DNA of 64,000 nucleotides from Onchocerca volvulus (Eukaryota; Nematoda; Chromadorea; Rhabditida; Onchocercidae): NCBI GenBank assembly GCA_000499405.2, contig HG738139.1, forward strand, positions 318,564 through 382,563, written 5' to 3'. The notes below the pieces were generated by a model. The model searched no databases. It was not told the DNA's origin and saw only the letters and a list, made by a program, of their open reading frames with translations. Both the position numbers and the translations under genes were made by a program. Shown here in pieces: positions 34,111-46,510 of this stretch (positions are counted from its first letter, which is position 1; every line of letters starts with the position of its first letter).

Positions 34111-37100
34111 TTAAGCTTCTATACTGAAAAGCCATTCTTTGTAATTTTCTTCAAATTCTATCAAACTTCCATATCGAGCAGCCACTCCTTCGTTAATGCC
34201 AAAGAATTTGCTGCATTGATTTTCTGCTGCCTTGCATGAAGTTCGAATTCTTTCAATCTGAAAATATACTAGAAATGCATTTTAATTACGCTCAAATCAA
34301 CAATCATTATATAAATCTGCGAAGCAATCTTGCCAAATTTGAAAAAAAAAAAATCAATCAATAAACTGTTTCAACTACATCCAATATTTTAATTGTGATG
34401 ATACTAGTCATTTCAGTATATGTTAAGTAAGATGAGCGAAGTATTAATATTAGAAACTGAGAGCATACAGCGAGGAAAGTTCATTTCTATTCATTAATTT
34501 TGATTCAGCACTGTTTGAATTCCCATTTGCTATTTGAGCAATTTCCAAACGACACTAAAATTAATTTCCGAAATTGAAGAAAAAATTTTTCCAGAAAATC
34601 AACATAATTTTATTTTCTAATTCTAGAATCGGAAAGGATTTATGAAGGAAACACAGAATTATTTTCCAGTAAAAATTTCTGACAGCTTTCAAATTCTTTA
34701 CATCATGGATTACGTTTCTGTAAAGATGAAACATACTTACAAGTAACGAACAATTACCTCATTAGTTTGCTCAGTGATAGTAATCAACTGGAGAGTTTCC
34801 TCTAGTTGTTTTTTCGTTTTAAAAAGTTTGTGAGATAAATCAAATATATCTCTGAAAAAATTCGAAGCACTATTTTAGAATATAGTTTCAATTAATCGAT
34901 TTAATTGCCAGCAAAATAATTATAACATAAATATGACACTTTTCTTACTAAATATGCAGGAAAACATGATTTGTGAATAAAAAATTGAAAATATCCAAAT
35001 TCGAACCAATAAATACTTCATTTATCAAATGAACTAATGTGTAGCACTCAAATAATGCTTTTCATTTTTATTTTTTTGAGAGAGAAGAGGAAAAATGCGA
35101 AACAATACAAAATAATTTTATATTTTTAACTGTAAAATTTTCATTGGAACAAGTTGTGACATTGTAGGAAAGATGAAATACATGCATATCGACTTCAACA
35201 AAAATTAAGCAAAGATTTGAATCTATAAATCGGGAAACAAAGTATATTTAATTCCTTCTTGAAATAATTTAACAAACAACAAAATTTGATTACAGGAAAA
35301 ATAGAAAGAAAAATAAAACCTACCTAGCTATCATTTGTAACGGTTCCATAAAGATATCACGAAGTTGTTTCAATTTTTCATCGTAATTTCTTACCGCTTT
35401 TTCATAAGAATTCAATAAATATTTTCTGAAACATAAGTAATTTTCTTTAACAAAGAAAATGATGAAACTGATGAAAAGATGACCCTTCCTTTTTTTCGTT
35501 CTTCCTGATAGTTGACAGCAAGACGGAATTTTCTGAAATTTTTTTTCAGAAAAATATATTCGTAATGTAGGCTATAGAATCCAGAAAGCATAGTTGATGA
35601 AAATATTATGAAATAAAAAATGTACGAACAGAAATCATAAAGTTCAGAAATAGTACAACAAATTAAATGCTTGAAATCATTATATTATTATTTAAGAACA
35701 ATTTATTGCTTAAAGAAGGAAGAAACTTACCTATCGGTCTCCATTAATAAAACGTTTTCTGAAGCATGGTTACATGGTGAACAAGTTCGCAGTTTCTGGA
35801 GGTAAAAAAAAAAAATGCAATTTGAATAAAGCTTTTGTGCTTGGAATATATGACAATAAGTAAGTGTTTGCATATGTAAATATTTAAGTTAACGTATGAT
35901 GATGTTAAGAAGCTTTTTTTTGAGAGCACATCTTATAATCCTTAATAAGCACTCAACTAACATCTTAAAATTATGTGCAACGCAGAAATTAATGGAAATA
36001 TAATGCGACGCGACACAAACATACACAAGTATACATATATACTTGATATATCAAATAATTATTTAACAGCAATAAACACACCACAACTGCTTCAAGTTCA
36101 ACTTTCAGCGATGGTTCTTTCGCGATATGTTTTGACTCAACAACAGCAATACGTACATCAATTTGTTGCAACATACTACAGATCCATTTCACTGCTTCTG
36201 CAAGATGTCTTCAGGAAAACTAAACCACTTTTCGTCGTATCCAAAGAAAAAAAAAAAAGAAAAAAAAACACAGCAAGATTTTTCTCGACTTTTCATCATT
36301 TTGATTATAAAATCCATAAAATTTGTTTATTGTTATTACTGTAACGATCACTCATTTGGTTCTAATGCAAATGGAATTAACTGGTTTATCGGTTCGCTTC
36401 AATTTTATATTTCCCAGCATACCAAAATTTATTCCGCGCAGCTACTTCTAATCAGAATGCCTAATTTGTTAAAAATTAAGTTGAAAACAATAACTACCAC
36501 ATTTCGACCATAAAAGTTGGGAATACGAAATAGTTTAGGAGTGATATCTTAGCAACAAGATTGCGTATTTGTTCGGCAAGTGGTCATACCACACAGATAA
36601 AAATGAGTCATGTTGAATTGTCTGGTAAGTGATAAACATGGATATCATTCACAATATTTCCTATTACAACATATTATAATGATTTCAAGCATGCTATTTT
36701 AAAATAGACCAACAAAAGAAAACGATGGACCTCCGATAAAGTTCAACTCTCGTACCACGGAATGTGCGTTATTTTCAACTGCTCGACGTTCCTCAATTGT
36801 TTCCTTGCTTAATGCAATTGCTTTCGAAAGTAAATGTAGCTGTTTTGCCAAACGGCTCGCAAAATCGCAATCATGTGACAGAATCTGAGCTTCCCTCAAC
36901 AGTTTGGCATATACTGCTCGCAAAATTCGAATAACATCCAAAACTGCATCCTGTAATTTATATGTTTGTCGTTCCACGTTTAACGTATTCGCAGCTGCAA
37001 GTTTCATCTCGTGCAAAGTTGGTTCATGATTACACTGCGGAAACGGTGATTGCACTGAAAAAGTTTGAATCGGTCAAAAAACATTTCAATTATTTATTAA

Positions 37101-39012
37101 TTTACTTCCACACCGAAATCGTAGAATCATGTTGTGAATGACATTTGCATTATATATTATGCCAAATTTTCCAAAATATCGTGCAATTTTTTTGCTCTTC
37201 AATATTATATTAACTGTTAATAGCAGATAAGATATCCATAGTGATAGATAGGGAAAGTTTAAAATGGGGTGAACTGACTTGAAACAGCGAAATATCGAGC
37301 CTTCGAAAATAAGCATCGGTTGAATACATGTGAACATGCACAGACCGATATGAATTCAACTTCAAACATATATCAAATTAGACCAGATATGAAACACAAA
37401 ACAAGAAGGATATCTCACCGACTAGCTCTGGTAATTTGATTGGTAAAGTATAACTTTCATTATTCTGCAGTCCCATAACGATAATATCAGAAGAGCAACC
37501 GATTAAACTCATAGGAAATGGAGGTGACTTATAGACAATCGCAGAACCAGTTGGAAGTGTTAACAGACAGATCAGATCATGTGCTGGTATATCAGCCTTC
37601 ACATAAACATCAAAATAGGATCTGGAAAAATAAAAAAAATAAAATCTTCTTGAGAAATTGAAAAATTATATTTTAAGTCCAGGTAATTCTTCAGTTTGGA
37701 TACTCAAAATTTTCAAGAAAATATTTAAAAGTATCCAAAATCCGGAATTCTCGTGCCTCTCGAAATGATCAACAGTTGAAGTATCAAAGTACTCCTCCAA
37801 ACATATTATATTCATTTTGAAAACACGCATTCGTTTCAAATTTAATAGCTCCTTGCACATTTCATCAAATTTATTAAACGTTAGACGAGTTGCTTCACGT
37901 CTATCGAAAAGATGCCGAATAAATTCACTGAGAATTCGACGGAAAGTACTGAAAAATATATTTATTCAGTTCGTGTTAACTAATAATTGATTTATTTCAT
38001 ATACTGAAAAAAAAAGTCATATCTGTAAGCAAATAATTTCCTATAATCTAAAATAGCTTCTCATACTTATTAGACAAATATCTTCTAATAAATTTCAGTT
38101 CTTTTTTTCATCTGCTAAGCAAATACCGTCTAATATTTTCACAACTGTCTTTCGTTTCCTTGATAAAAATCGGATTAAAAAAAAATTTACTACATCTATA
38201 AAAAATATAGAGAAAGGGTAAGCTCACGTCGGGTATAAGCAACGTCCATTCGGAAAATCTTTCTGCCACAAAAATTGACCCGTTTCACTTACTCGACCGA
38301 ATATAGCATCTGATGGTCGACTAATCATCATATTATACATTCCAAGCGTATCTGCTGGTCCTAAGCAGCAAATAAATGGATAAATAATGAAGTACTATCT
38401 ATTATTCAACTTTATCCTTGAAGGAAGTTTAAATTTTAATGAATACTTGAATAAGTATGTGAATTAAATCATTACGGTTCGAGTAAATGTAAAATAATTG
38501 AAGAAAAAAACTAATCGAAAAACCTCATTTAAATTTCGTAAATCGTTATTCCAATTCAGATTGATAAATTTAACCACATATATATATTTATTCTATGACA
38601 CGATATACTTCAGGTTTACCTTTCGCTGGTACAAAGGGTAAAATACCCGTTGCACATTCGAATAATGTACAACCTACTGACCACAAATCGCATTCATCTT
38701 TCGTGTATGACAAGGCCGTTGTTTTTCGGGCTAAATTGGCTGTTGAATATTCATTCTACAAAATGAACGGATACTAAAAATAATCGAATAATAATAAGGA
38801 GATACTTGATTTTAATATCCATATATATATCTATATGGTATAGATATGTTTCAACATACAAAAATTAAATTTCGACAGAAAAATAATTGATTAAATGAAA
38901 CAGTAGCTTATAATATCACATATCATCTAAGATACTATATATATAAATAATAACATAATTGTAATTTAATTTTTTTTTGTTTATAGAGTTTATATATATA
39001 TATATGCTAAGA

Positions 39013-39046
<34 letters not shown>

Positions 39047-39815
39047 TCAAATCATTCGTGAAGATGAATAAATATTCATATCAGACAAACAATATCATAA
39101 AATTTGTTTCATGCAAGAATTTGGTATATGAAATAATAAAAGAAAAATTAACGGTAACTCACAAGATATCCCAATGTACCACAAATGGAATGCAACGGTT
39201 GGAAGTTATCAGTAAGAAATCTTGAGCCACCAAAATCACATAATTTGAAGATCATTCTGATAAAAAAAGAAATGCAGAAAAATTTTGTTTGCGCCAAAAT
39301 ATGAATGAATAATTTAAATTTTTTAACAAAACTGAAAAATTTATTTTCAGCGAAGTTCTATTTTTTTTTTTTTTCGCTGAAAATGAATTTTTTTAAGTAA
39401 AGAATGCAGGAAATTTTTGAAGTAAAAATGCACCTGCCAGAATTATTGAAAATTAATAAGTTTTCCGGTTTTACATCTCGATGTGCAATCTTCCGTGAGT
39501 TCAAATATGATAATCCTTTTTCTGGAAAAAATCGTCATCATTGGTTGCAACTTTAAATTGAAAAAACAATATAGAAAAAATATATATGCTTGATGGATAT
39601 CTACTTGCGAAAATAGAGTAATATTAAGCAAAAGAAAATATTAGATGCTATAAGCAAAAAGAAATTAATGAAAGTGAAATACAATCAATTATAAGTCAGT
39701 ACAGTAAAGTGAATCAAAATAAACTGATCTGGAAGAATATAAATGCAAAAATATAATATAAAAATGAAACAAAACATAATAAACTGAAGTGGAAGAAAAT
39801 AAGATAGAAGTACAA

Positions 39816-39860
<45 letters not shown>

Positions 39861-40845
39861 ACATGACTAAGATAAGTGCAACAAGAATACCAAGATGATC
39901 GATCAATTCCAGAAGAATTTGATACGGTAGGCCAAACATATTTTCCAATTTCTTCAGTTCATCTCGCACGCTACCATCAGCCAATTCCATGATTAGCACC
40001 ATTTGTTGAGGTTCATTCATATCCTATGAAATTCAAAACATAGTAAAATTCGTTCTAAATTCATTAAGCACAATGAAGAATTTCAAACAGATCCAAAAGA
40101 TTCAAACATGATTATTTTATCTTTTTAGGAAAACAAGCAATATAGAAAAATCTATTTATCATTTTCTTGTTGTTTACTGAGCAGAAAGATAATGTACAAA
40201 TTTAAGCTAGAAGTGTTTTTGTTTTATTTACTGAATTTTTTTTTTAGTTTGATGAATTTATATATCAATTTTAAATAATTAATATCATATTTAAGAATAA
40301 AAATCTACCTTTTGATCAATTGTATCAGAAGCAATGAATTTGACGACATATGGAGAATCCATTTGTTGTAAAATTTCAATTTCACGGGCATGTTGTTGAG
40401 TATTGAGTTTATCACAAGTTTTGATCGCTACAAATTCGCCCGTTTCTTGGTTTCTACCCTTGTGGACCTGTCATTTAAGGACATTAATTACTGTGTCGGA
40501 AAATAATGGAAATGTTGAACAATTTTGAACCAGCAACAGAGTTTAATTGGAATGAATAAATAGTCAGCACATCACAATATTTTTAAATAGTAATTATGCC
40601 GTCTTCGGAAGTAATCTAAAAAAAAAAGGAAAAAAAAAAAAGGAAAAAAGAAATGACGTACAATTTTTTTTAAATCATTACATTATTTATAATCTTTATC
40701 TAACATTCAATCGTACATTCCTAATTTCAAAAACTTCAATTTTTTTTTTCACCTTTCCAAATGCTCCATTCCCAATCAAATCGATGCTACGTTGATGCCA
40801 GAAAAATTTATTCGCATATTCCATATCTTCCGAAATTCCATCCAT
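34111..40845 (-). CDS. ikke-1: TBK1/IKK-epsilon-like serine/threonine kinase, 15 exons
   Basis: Non-canonical IKK-type kinase. Exons in gene order: 40845-40753, 40467-40309, 40023-39891, 39521-39434, 39256-39163, 38755-38620, 38360-38228, 37948-37793, 37621-37419, 37054-36731, 36197-36082, 35795-35731, 35425-35324, 34851-34758, 34257-34111; about 680 aa (TBK1 is ~730). Kinase motifs: Gly loop IGNGAFGKV, VAIK lysine K47, AHRDVKPEN (D144), CDFGGS (D165), activation-loop serine S181 in HSICGTLGYL (position of TBK1 S172), and DLWSVGCTLFECATGILPF. A ubiquitin-like region follows (ICLEESYFDVYVKADIPAH and on), then a helical C-terminus rich in Leu/Glu/Lys. The exon 8 donor (GA|GTACTT) is my weakest boundary. 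The APE motif after GTLGYL is not recognisable. The symbol is by analogy with the C. elegans IKK-epsilon-like gene; the orthology was not tested. Confidence 0.88.
38990..39044. repeat. (TA)n microsatellite in kinase intron 5
   Basis: Two TA/AT runs are separated by a short unique stretch (GCTAAGAAG). The small open frame crossing it is repetitive Tyr/Ile. Confidence 0.85.
39819..39858 (+). repeat. A40 homopolymer in kinase intron 3
   Basis: Forty consecutive A on the plus strand, i.e. a long T tract in the transcript, about 30 bases below the exon 3 donor. Confidence 0.9.
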
Positions 40846-40860
40846 TTAATGCCTGTAAAC
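40846..40860 (-). other. Probable spliced-leader acceptor of the kinase gene
   Basis: On the minus strand, AGTTTACAG ends at 40853, about 7 bases before the ATG at 40845. Confidence 0.45.
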
Positions 40861-41471
40861 TAATTTTTCCTAAAATGTCTTTTACTTGATTTAACTTCCT
40901 ATAAGTACTTGATTTCCATGTTCGCATCATTTTTTAACTATTAGGAAGTGCTCAGTAAATATAAGTAAAGTAAAATCCATCCTTACGCAAAAAATTCTTC
41001 GTATGACAAGTTGCAAATGAGCTTAAATCACGGAAATGAAATTATTCCGACTGCATAAATAAATAAAAATAAGTTTGAAAAACAAATTTAAATTTGAAAC
41101 AGTAAGTAAAAAAACAAACATTTCAAAATATATTTCGTTAGCAACTTGTCATGGAATTAATCAATTATACGAACAGATGGGTAGATCCAATGAATGTATG
41201 GGAAGTATTTCTTCAATCAATTTTTCTCTGTTTGGAATCAGAAATTAAGAAAAACAAAAACCGAAAAATGAAAGAAAACAAAATACAGTAATTGTCCAAC
41301 TAAAAATCACTCGACTTTGTTATTACTGAAGGCAATAATACGAAATGCGGGATAATCAGCAAATAACTACTGAACTAATTAATAATTAATTAGTTAAATA
41401 AGTTGACAATCACAACATATTACATATTGATAATTAATAGTGATATGGACAAACTGCAATAATAATTAGTA

Positions 41472-41750
41472 GTGATCGTGAAATCAGAACTTACAAGAAT
41501 GCTGGAAGCGAAATACTATAATACGAATTTTTATGTCCTTATTTTGGATTTCATGTCCAAACGTAACATTCGCAAAATTATTGTCAGAAACATGGATATT
41601 TTCCTATTTTCACTTGCGCTTTTATCCTTACTGTTCCTTCGCTGTTTTTACGTGAATCCACCCGTCCTACGTTTTAGGAGAAAACTAGATCAAAGACCGT
41701 TATATCGTAATAAATCTGATCATATAAATGATATCAATAATAAAATTTGA
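41472..41750 (+). CDS. Possible small membrane protein, unrecognised
   Basis: An uninterrupted 92-codon frame. It has one strongly hydrophobic segment (IFLFSLALLSLLFLRCF, about residues 43-59) followed by a basic tail (RFRRKLDQRPLYRNK). No upstream acceptor clearly fixes the start and I recognise no family. AT-rich DNA gives hydrophobic frames by chance, so this is weak; it may not be a gene. Confidence 0.15.
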   Translation: MIVKSELTRMLEAKYYNTNFYVLILDFMSKRNIRKIIVRNMDIFLFSLALLSLLFLRCFYVNPPVLRFRRKLDQRPLYRNKSDHINDINNKI

Positions 41751-42684
41751 AATCAGAAATTTGAAAACAAACAAACGGAATTCCCAACTTTAAATCATAC
41801 TTTACGAAATAATTAAATTGTTTAAGAACCTTTAAATTAACAAATTTAAATGCAAATCGGCCTGCCTATATTCTCAGCAGCAATATATTTTATCAAAATG
41901 ATGAAAAATCGATCGATCAGTTATTACCTGTTCTAATCATCCGATATATATTGCTTTTTCATGCTTCTCCCTATACGACTCAAAAATCAGCTTGTCAGTC
42001 AAACTTATCACTAACGTCTTTTGAACAGATGAATATAAAATATTCCATATATATGCGAAGAGAAATTGATGTGATAAAAAGTGAATAGAAAGAAAGTTAG
42101 TGTGATAAAAACTGATATTTAGAATATAACAGTGACATTACGACATCAGACATCACATTCTCGACGAATCACCAACAAGTCTGGACGAACAAATCTGGAC
42201 AAAACATGTTCAGGTACTGCGAACAATCATCAACCTTCCCCAAACCAAATCCCATTTCATGTCTCATTCCGTTGAGAACCGCTAATTTAAATTTATTTAA
42301 AAATCGATGACTCACCTCATGTTAGTATAAGTCTCCCCTTTGGGTAGTGGAATTTTCGGGCATTATTGATCCAGCAATCGATCGATTCCCGTAGATAAAA
42401 GTCTGCTCTGGATTTTGATTTTTAACAAAATGAAATACACACACAAATGGGAAAAAAATTCTGCCTTAATGATTTTGTTACAAACGAAATAGTGCAAAGA
42501 ATTGATTGACTGATTGAATGAATTTTGCTTTGATCAAAAGAAATGATGGAAAGCAAATAATAATAAAAAAAAAGAAGAAAAAAGAAAGAAAACGAATGCT
42601 AAAAATCGATCATCAACTTCATCTCACCGATTATACTGTGTAAATAAGCGCAGGGAATTGCATATGGCAGAGACTGCAATTGAT

Positions 42685-42733
42685 TGACCTCGAATGTCCC
42701 CTAACCTTTTCATTTATTGACCTCAAATGACCC
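42685..42733. promoter_or_regulatory. Paired direct-repeat nuclear-receptor-like elements
   Basis: TGACCT-cgaa-TGTCCC (42685-42700) and TGACCT-caaa-TGACCC (42718-42733) are two similar arrays of AGGTCA-type half sites, each with 4-base spacing, 33 bases apart. TGACCTTTG, an extended half site, follows at 42899-42907. The nearest divergent start is the kinase gene, about 1.9 kb away. Confidence 0.3.
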
Positions 42734-43249
42734 CTAGTTAAACATACACGCATACTCGATCTGGTTTCTTACTCAGTCTGATATAAATCTGGATTTAATA
42801 ATTTAAATTTAATAATTTGTTATCTTGTTTCATGGGTAGGAGCATTATAAATGTTTTGGAAGAAGTACATGTTACGATTCGATTGATCGAATTGTCATTG
42901 ACCTTTGTTTTTCTCTTAACTTAATCTTTGAAGCACTTAACAACAATTAGATGATTTATTTTAATTTCAAGTATTTGCAATTTTTAATATTTTTCAACAA
43001 TTCATTAATTTAAAAAAAAAAAATTAAGACTGATTGATTGGTATGAACAAAAATAAGAGAAATCGTAACTTTTTTCCTTTTCATTCAGTTTTCACCATTT
43101 TTAGCAATTTCCTGTATGTTTAGAAAAATTTATGAATTGCATATTTAAATAAATTCTTTTTTCATTTCTCTGTTTTGTTTAAAATAACCAATTTTCTTCA
43201 TTTGTATAGACTACCATATTCACTTAAAAAGAAGGTCGGTTGGAGTAGA

Positions 43250-43346
43250 AGGTTGCATCAAAATTTGAAAAAAATCGCTTGAGAATTTACCGGAGATCGG
43301 GCGTCAGGAACAGGTAGCATTTACATTTTTATTTATATATAGAATA
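43250..43346 (+). mobile_element. Possible solo Helitron-like tail fragment
   Basis: It contains CATCAAAATTTGAAAA followed some 60 bases later by TTACATTTTTATTTATATA, in the same order as TGTGTCAAAATTTCAAAA (21732) and GACATTTTTATTTATATAG (21841) next to the Helitron helicase remnant. No coding part is present. The resemblance rests on two short strings, so this is tentative. Confidence 0.3.
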
Positions 43347-43978
43347 GATTAATTACATCTTTCGACCTTCGCCGACAATATTTTCAAGTTTTTACTGTTC
43401 AACTATTATTTTTTCTCATTTCTATAACTAAAGAATTTTCGACATCTCTTATTTTTCTAGGAGTTTTAAATATAATACATGAATAGCATCTATTATTATC
43501 ATTATCAATGATAGCATCATTATTAATCCTTAAAATAATACTTTTCAATTTCAGTTAATATATCAGCAAGATAGCGGAGAACAGTATCCTTCAACTGATT
43601 ACCATTATTTCATGTATCATCTTTGTCAACTATGTTGTAAATAATTAAATTTATTTTTAAATTTCTAAATATTTGGAAAGTTATGATAAACGATACCAAC
43701 TGTTAATGATAATTCGGTACACTTAATTATTGTTTATAATTTGGTACAATAATTGCGAAACTGTTGAATTAATATCATATGAAGTTATATTATATTATAA
43801 ATATTCGAAAATTTGCTACCATACTTGCAAATATTGTCTTTGATATATAATCAGGCAATGGTAATATCGGAGAATGGAACAGTACTATAAAGTAATCAAA
43901 CTACGGTATCATTAAATCATTCTCAAATCGAAATATCATCAGAGCAAAATATTTCACAGAAAAGAAATTATAAGGAAA

Positions 43979-46510
43979 ATGAAATATGGACTAACTGTAT
44001 TGGTTACGAATTACGATGTGGTGAAAATGTTTGTTTTATTTCTGATTGTCCATTATATGATGTCATCATATCGCATCATTAAATATTCAAAAGAAGGAAA
44101 ACAAAATGAGAAACATTTAATTGATGCAAAAAAATTTTATGAAGCTAATAAATTTGAGATTCATCTATTTAAAAATTCTCGAATTACAAAAAAGTATTAT
44201 TTAAAACTATTCGTTTTTGTGTCACTAAATTAATGTAATTAAATTTTAAGTTTTTCTTTCTTTTCGTTTTGTTCGTGAAGTGCTCTTTTTTACTTTTCCT
44301 CCTTTTTCCTTTTCTTACAAATTTTTATTTAATAAATAGCAAGAAATAATTCTGTGGATAAAATGTCGAGAAACATGCTATAAGGCAGGATGCGAATGTC
44401 CGGCGTTTCTTAGATTTCACCGAGCATCAAATGGAAATTGTGTCCGGAAGAAAGATTGTCTATTAGGAAATGGTAAGATTTTCATTTACTTTTTTTCATC
44501 CATTCTTGAAAACCATTATGGAAAGTATTTTCTTCGAATGACATTATTGTATAGCAAAAACTTGAAAGTTTATCGTAATTCAACTTTTTCAATCAATCCA
44601 TTCTCTAATTTTCGCTTCTTTCTCATCTTCGATATTTCAGTGACTTTACAGAATTATATATTATTTCAGTTATATATTTTCACAGCTATCATTAATGCAA
44701 AGCATTATGATATCACTAATCTAAATTTTCTCATTGAATCAATCGATTTAAAAAAAATTTTTTTTTGTAATAAATTCTAAAGTTCGAAGTGGTAAAAAAA
44801 AAAAATCATTCGATAAAATATGTTTAATTTCTTATTTAGCATTTAGCTTTTTTTAGCAATTTTTTCCGACAACGATTAGAATAGAAATCCGAATATTCCT
44901 TATCTTTTGTAACAAGTACTTCTGAATACGTTATTGTCTTATCATTCTATTAATTTCTAGATTTCTCGCAAATTAGCGAATGGAAGAATTCAAGAAATGT
45001 GGTATTGCTTGCGAAGAAACTTAGAATTATTTAGGACAACCAGTAACATGCACTCAGGAATGCATCCGGAATGTTTATAAAGAAGACTATATATGGTAAA
45101 GAAAGGATGGTTGTTGTATTCGGCAGTATTATGCAATCCAAGTGAGTATGACAGGAAAAAATATTATCTGAATTAAATTTTTTTTCGAATTTTTGTAGCG
45201 TTTCACAATTTTTGTAGTGTAGTTAATTTTGAAATTTTCAGACGAATAATAGTTTACAAATAATTTTTACTTTAATTGTAACTTAATTATTTTTTTTTAG
45301 TAATTATAATTTAAAAAAATTGAGTAGAAGTTGTGGGTCTTATCATGAAATCGGAAATGTGGTGCAGTTTGTCCGCAAACATGTGAAAGTATACCGGAAA
45401 ATTGTATGCAAAAATGTGTAGATAGTTGTTTTTGTAAAGAAGGTTTTGTGTTGGAATTTGACAAATTTATTCCTGAAAGTAATTTTCCGGGTGATTCCTA
45501 ATTAGTTGAAATAAATCTCTTATCGCAAACAAAATGTTAGTTTGCAACTTGTAGTAGTGAGAGAATGCAATAAAAATGAAGTATGCCGGAAACGCGGAAG
45601 TTCGTGTCCAGAAATTTGTGGGAAGAACTGTAATGATTTTAGAGAGGGCTGCTTTTGCAAATTAGGCTATATTTTGGAAGAAAAAACTGGTACGTGTGTA
45701 AAACCTGAAGACTTCACGAGTAAGCTTCTCGTCAAAAATAAAAAATTTCGAAAACTTCAAAAATTTTCAAAATTAAAATCAACCCATTATCATATTGACA
45801 ATAAACATTTCACCAAATACAGTCAAAAATATTTTATAATCTATGTTATCATGTCATGAAAATAGAAAATTTTTTATTTGCTTACTTTCTTTTCATCGTT
45901 TATCAATGGGTGGATTAAATTTTACAGTAATTTCAGAAAATAAAGTATTCCATGATGAAATTAATTGATCAGAAAAGTGAAAATTTGTGTAAATTAAATA
46001 ATGTTTTAATTTCAAAATATTTCAACCATCAGTTGGTGAGGTTATTAATCAAATTTTCCATTTTGCATTGTTCCTCGAAATTTTCATTTTAGATAAAAAG
46101 TATTAAAAAAAAAAACAAAGAAAGGGAAAAAAAAGGAAAAAAAGCGAAGTTCTTTCTTTTTCGTTTCTTTTTTTTTTTTTTTTTTTCTGAAATAATCAAT
46201 CATTTTATAAATTGCTAATTAATTCTATTATAATTTTTTGTTAATACTTCTGTGTTTTTTTTTCTTTTCAAAACAATTCGAGTTAATTCAGTATTGATTA
46301 TTCCCAATCATTTTAAATGATCGTTATTTCGGGTCAATTTTTCAGTTCCCAAATATATTAAATGTCCGGGAAATGAAACTTTCAGGTACTATAGCATTGT
46401 GAAGGAACATGTTAAAAACAATTTGTTGATTGTCCAGCAGAATGTGACTTAACACGTTGTGAATGTCTAGCGAAGAAAAATTTCGTCCGTATTAAATTTG
46501 GTATTTTATT
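43979..46510 (+). pseudogene. Broken cluster of TIL (trypsin-inhibitor-like) Cys-rich modules
   Basis: Several Cys-rich segments match TIL protease-inhibitor domains. 44340-44472 gives CRETCYKAGCECPAF...CVRKKDC, lacking the first half of a module. About 44980-45145 has CGIACEET...CTQECIRN but contains in-frame TAG and TAA. 45342-45472 reads CGAVCPQTCESIPENC...CVDSCFCKEGF with a TGA just upstream. 45558-45720 is an intact module (ECNKNEVCRKRGSSCPEICG ... GCFCKLGYILEEKTGTC). 46345-46500 contains CPGNETF and later DCPAECDLTRCECLA, but they are out of frame with each other and a TAA intervenes. A hydrophobic start at 43979 (MFVLFLIVHYMM inside) could be an old signal peptide. Overall this looks like a decayed secreted inhibitor gene with one surviving module; separate short genes or errors in the assembly are alternatives. 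Confidence 0.6.

Larger units (their letters stand above)
40861..43978. other. Intergenic region upstream of the kinase gene
   Basis: No gene is firmly supported. It contains a 92-codon open frame (41472-41750), three TGACCT motifs (42685-42907), and a fragment resembling the Helitron tail (about 43250-43345). Part of it is likely to act as the kinase promoter. Confidence 0.45.

Noticed and set aside
36530..36650. Additional kinase exon between 36731 and 36197
   Set aside because: Stops in all three minus-strand frames around the candidate, and the flanking exons already join in phase.
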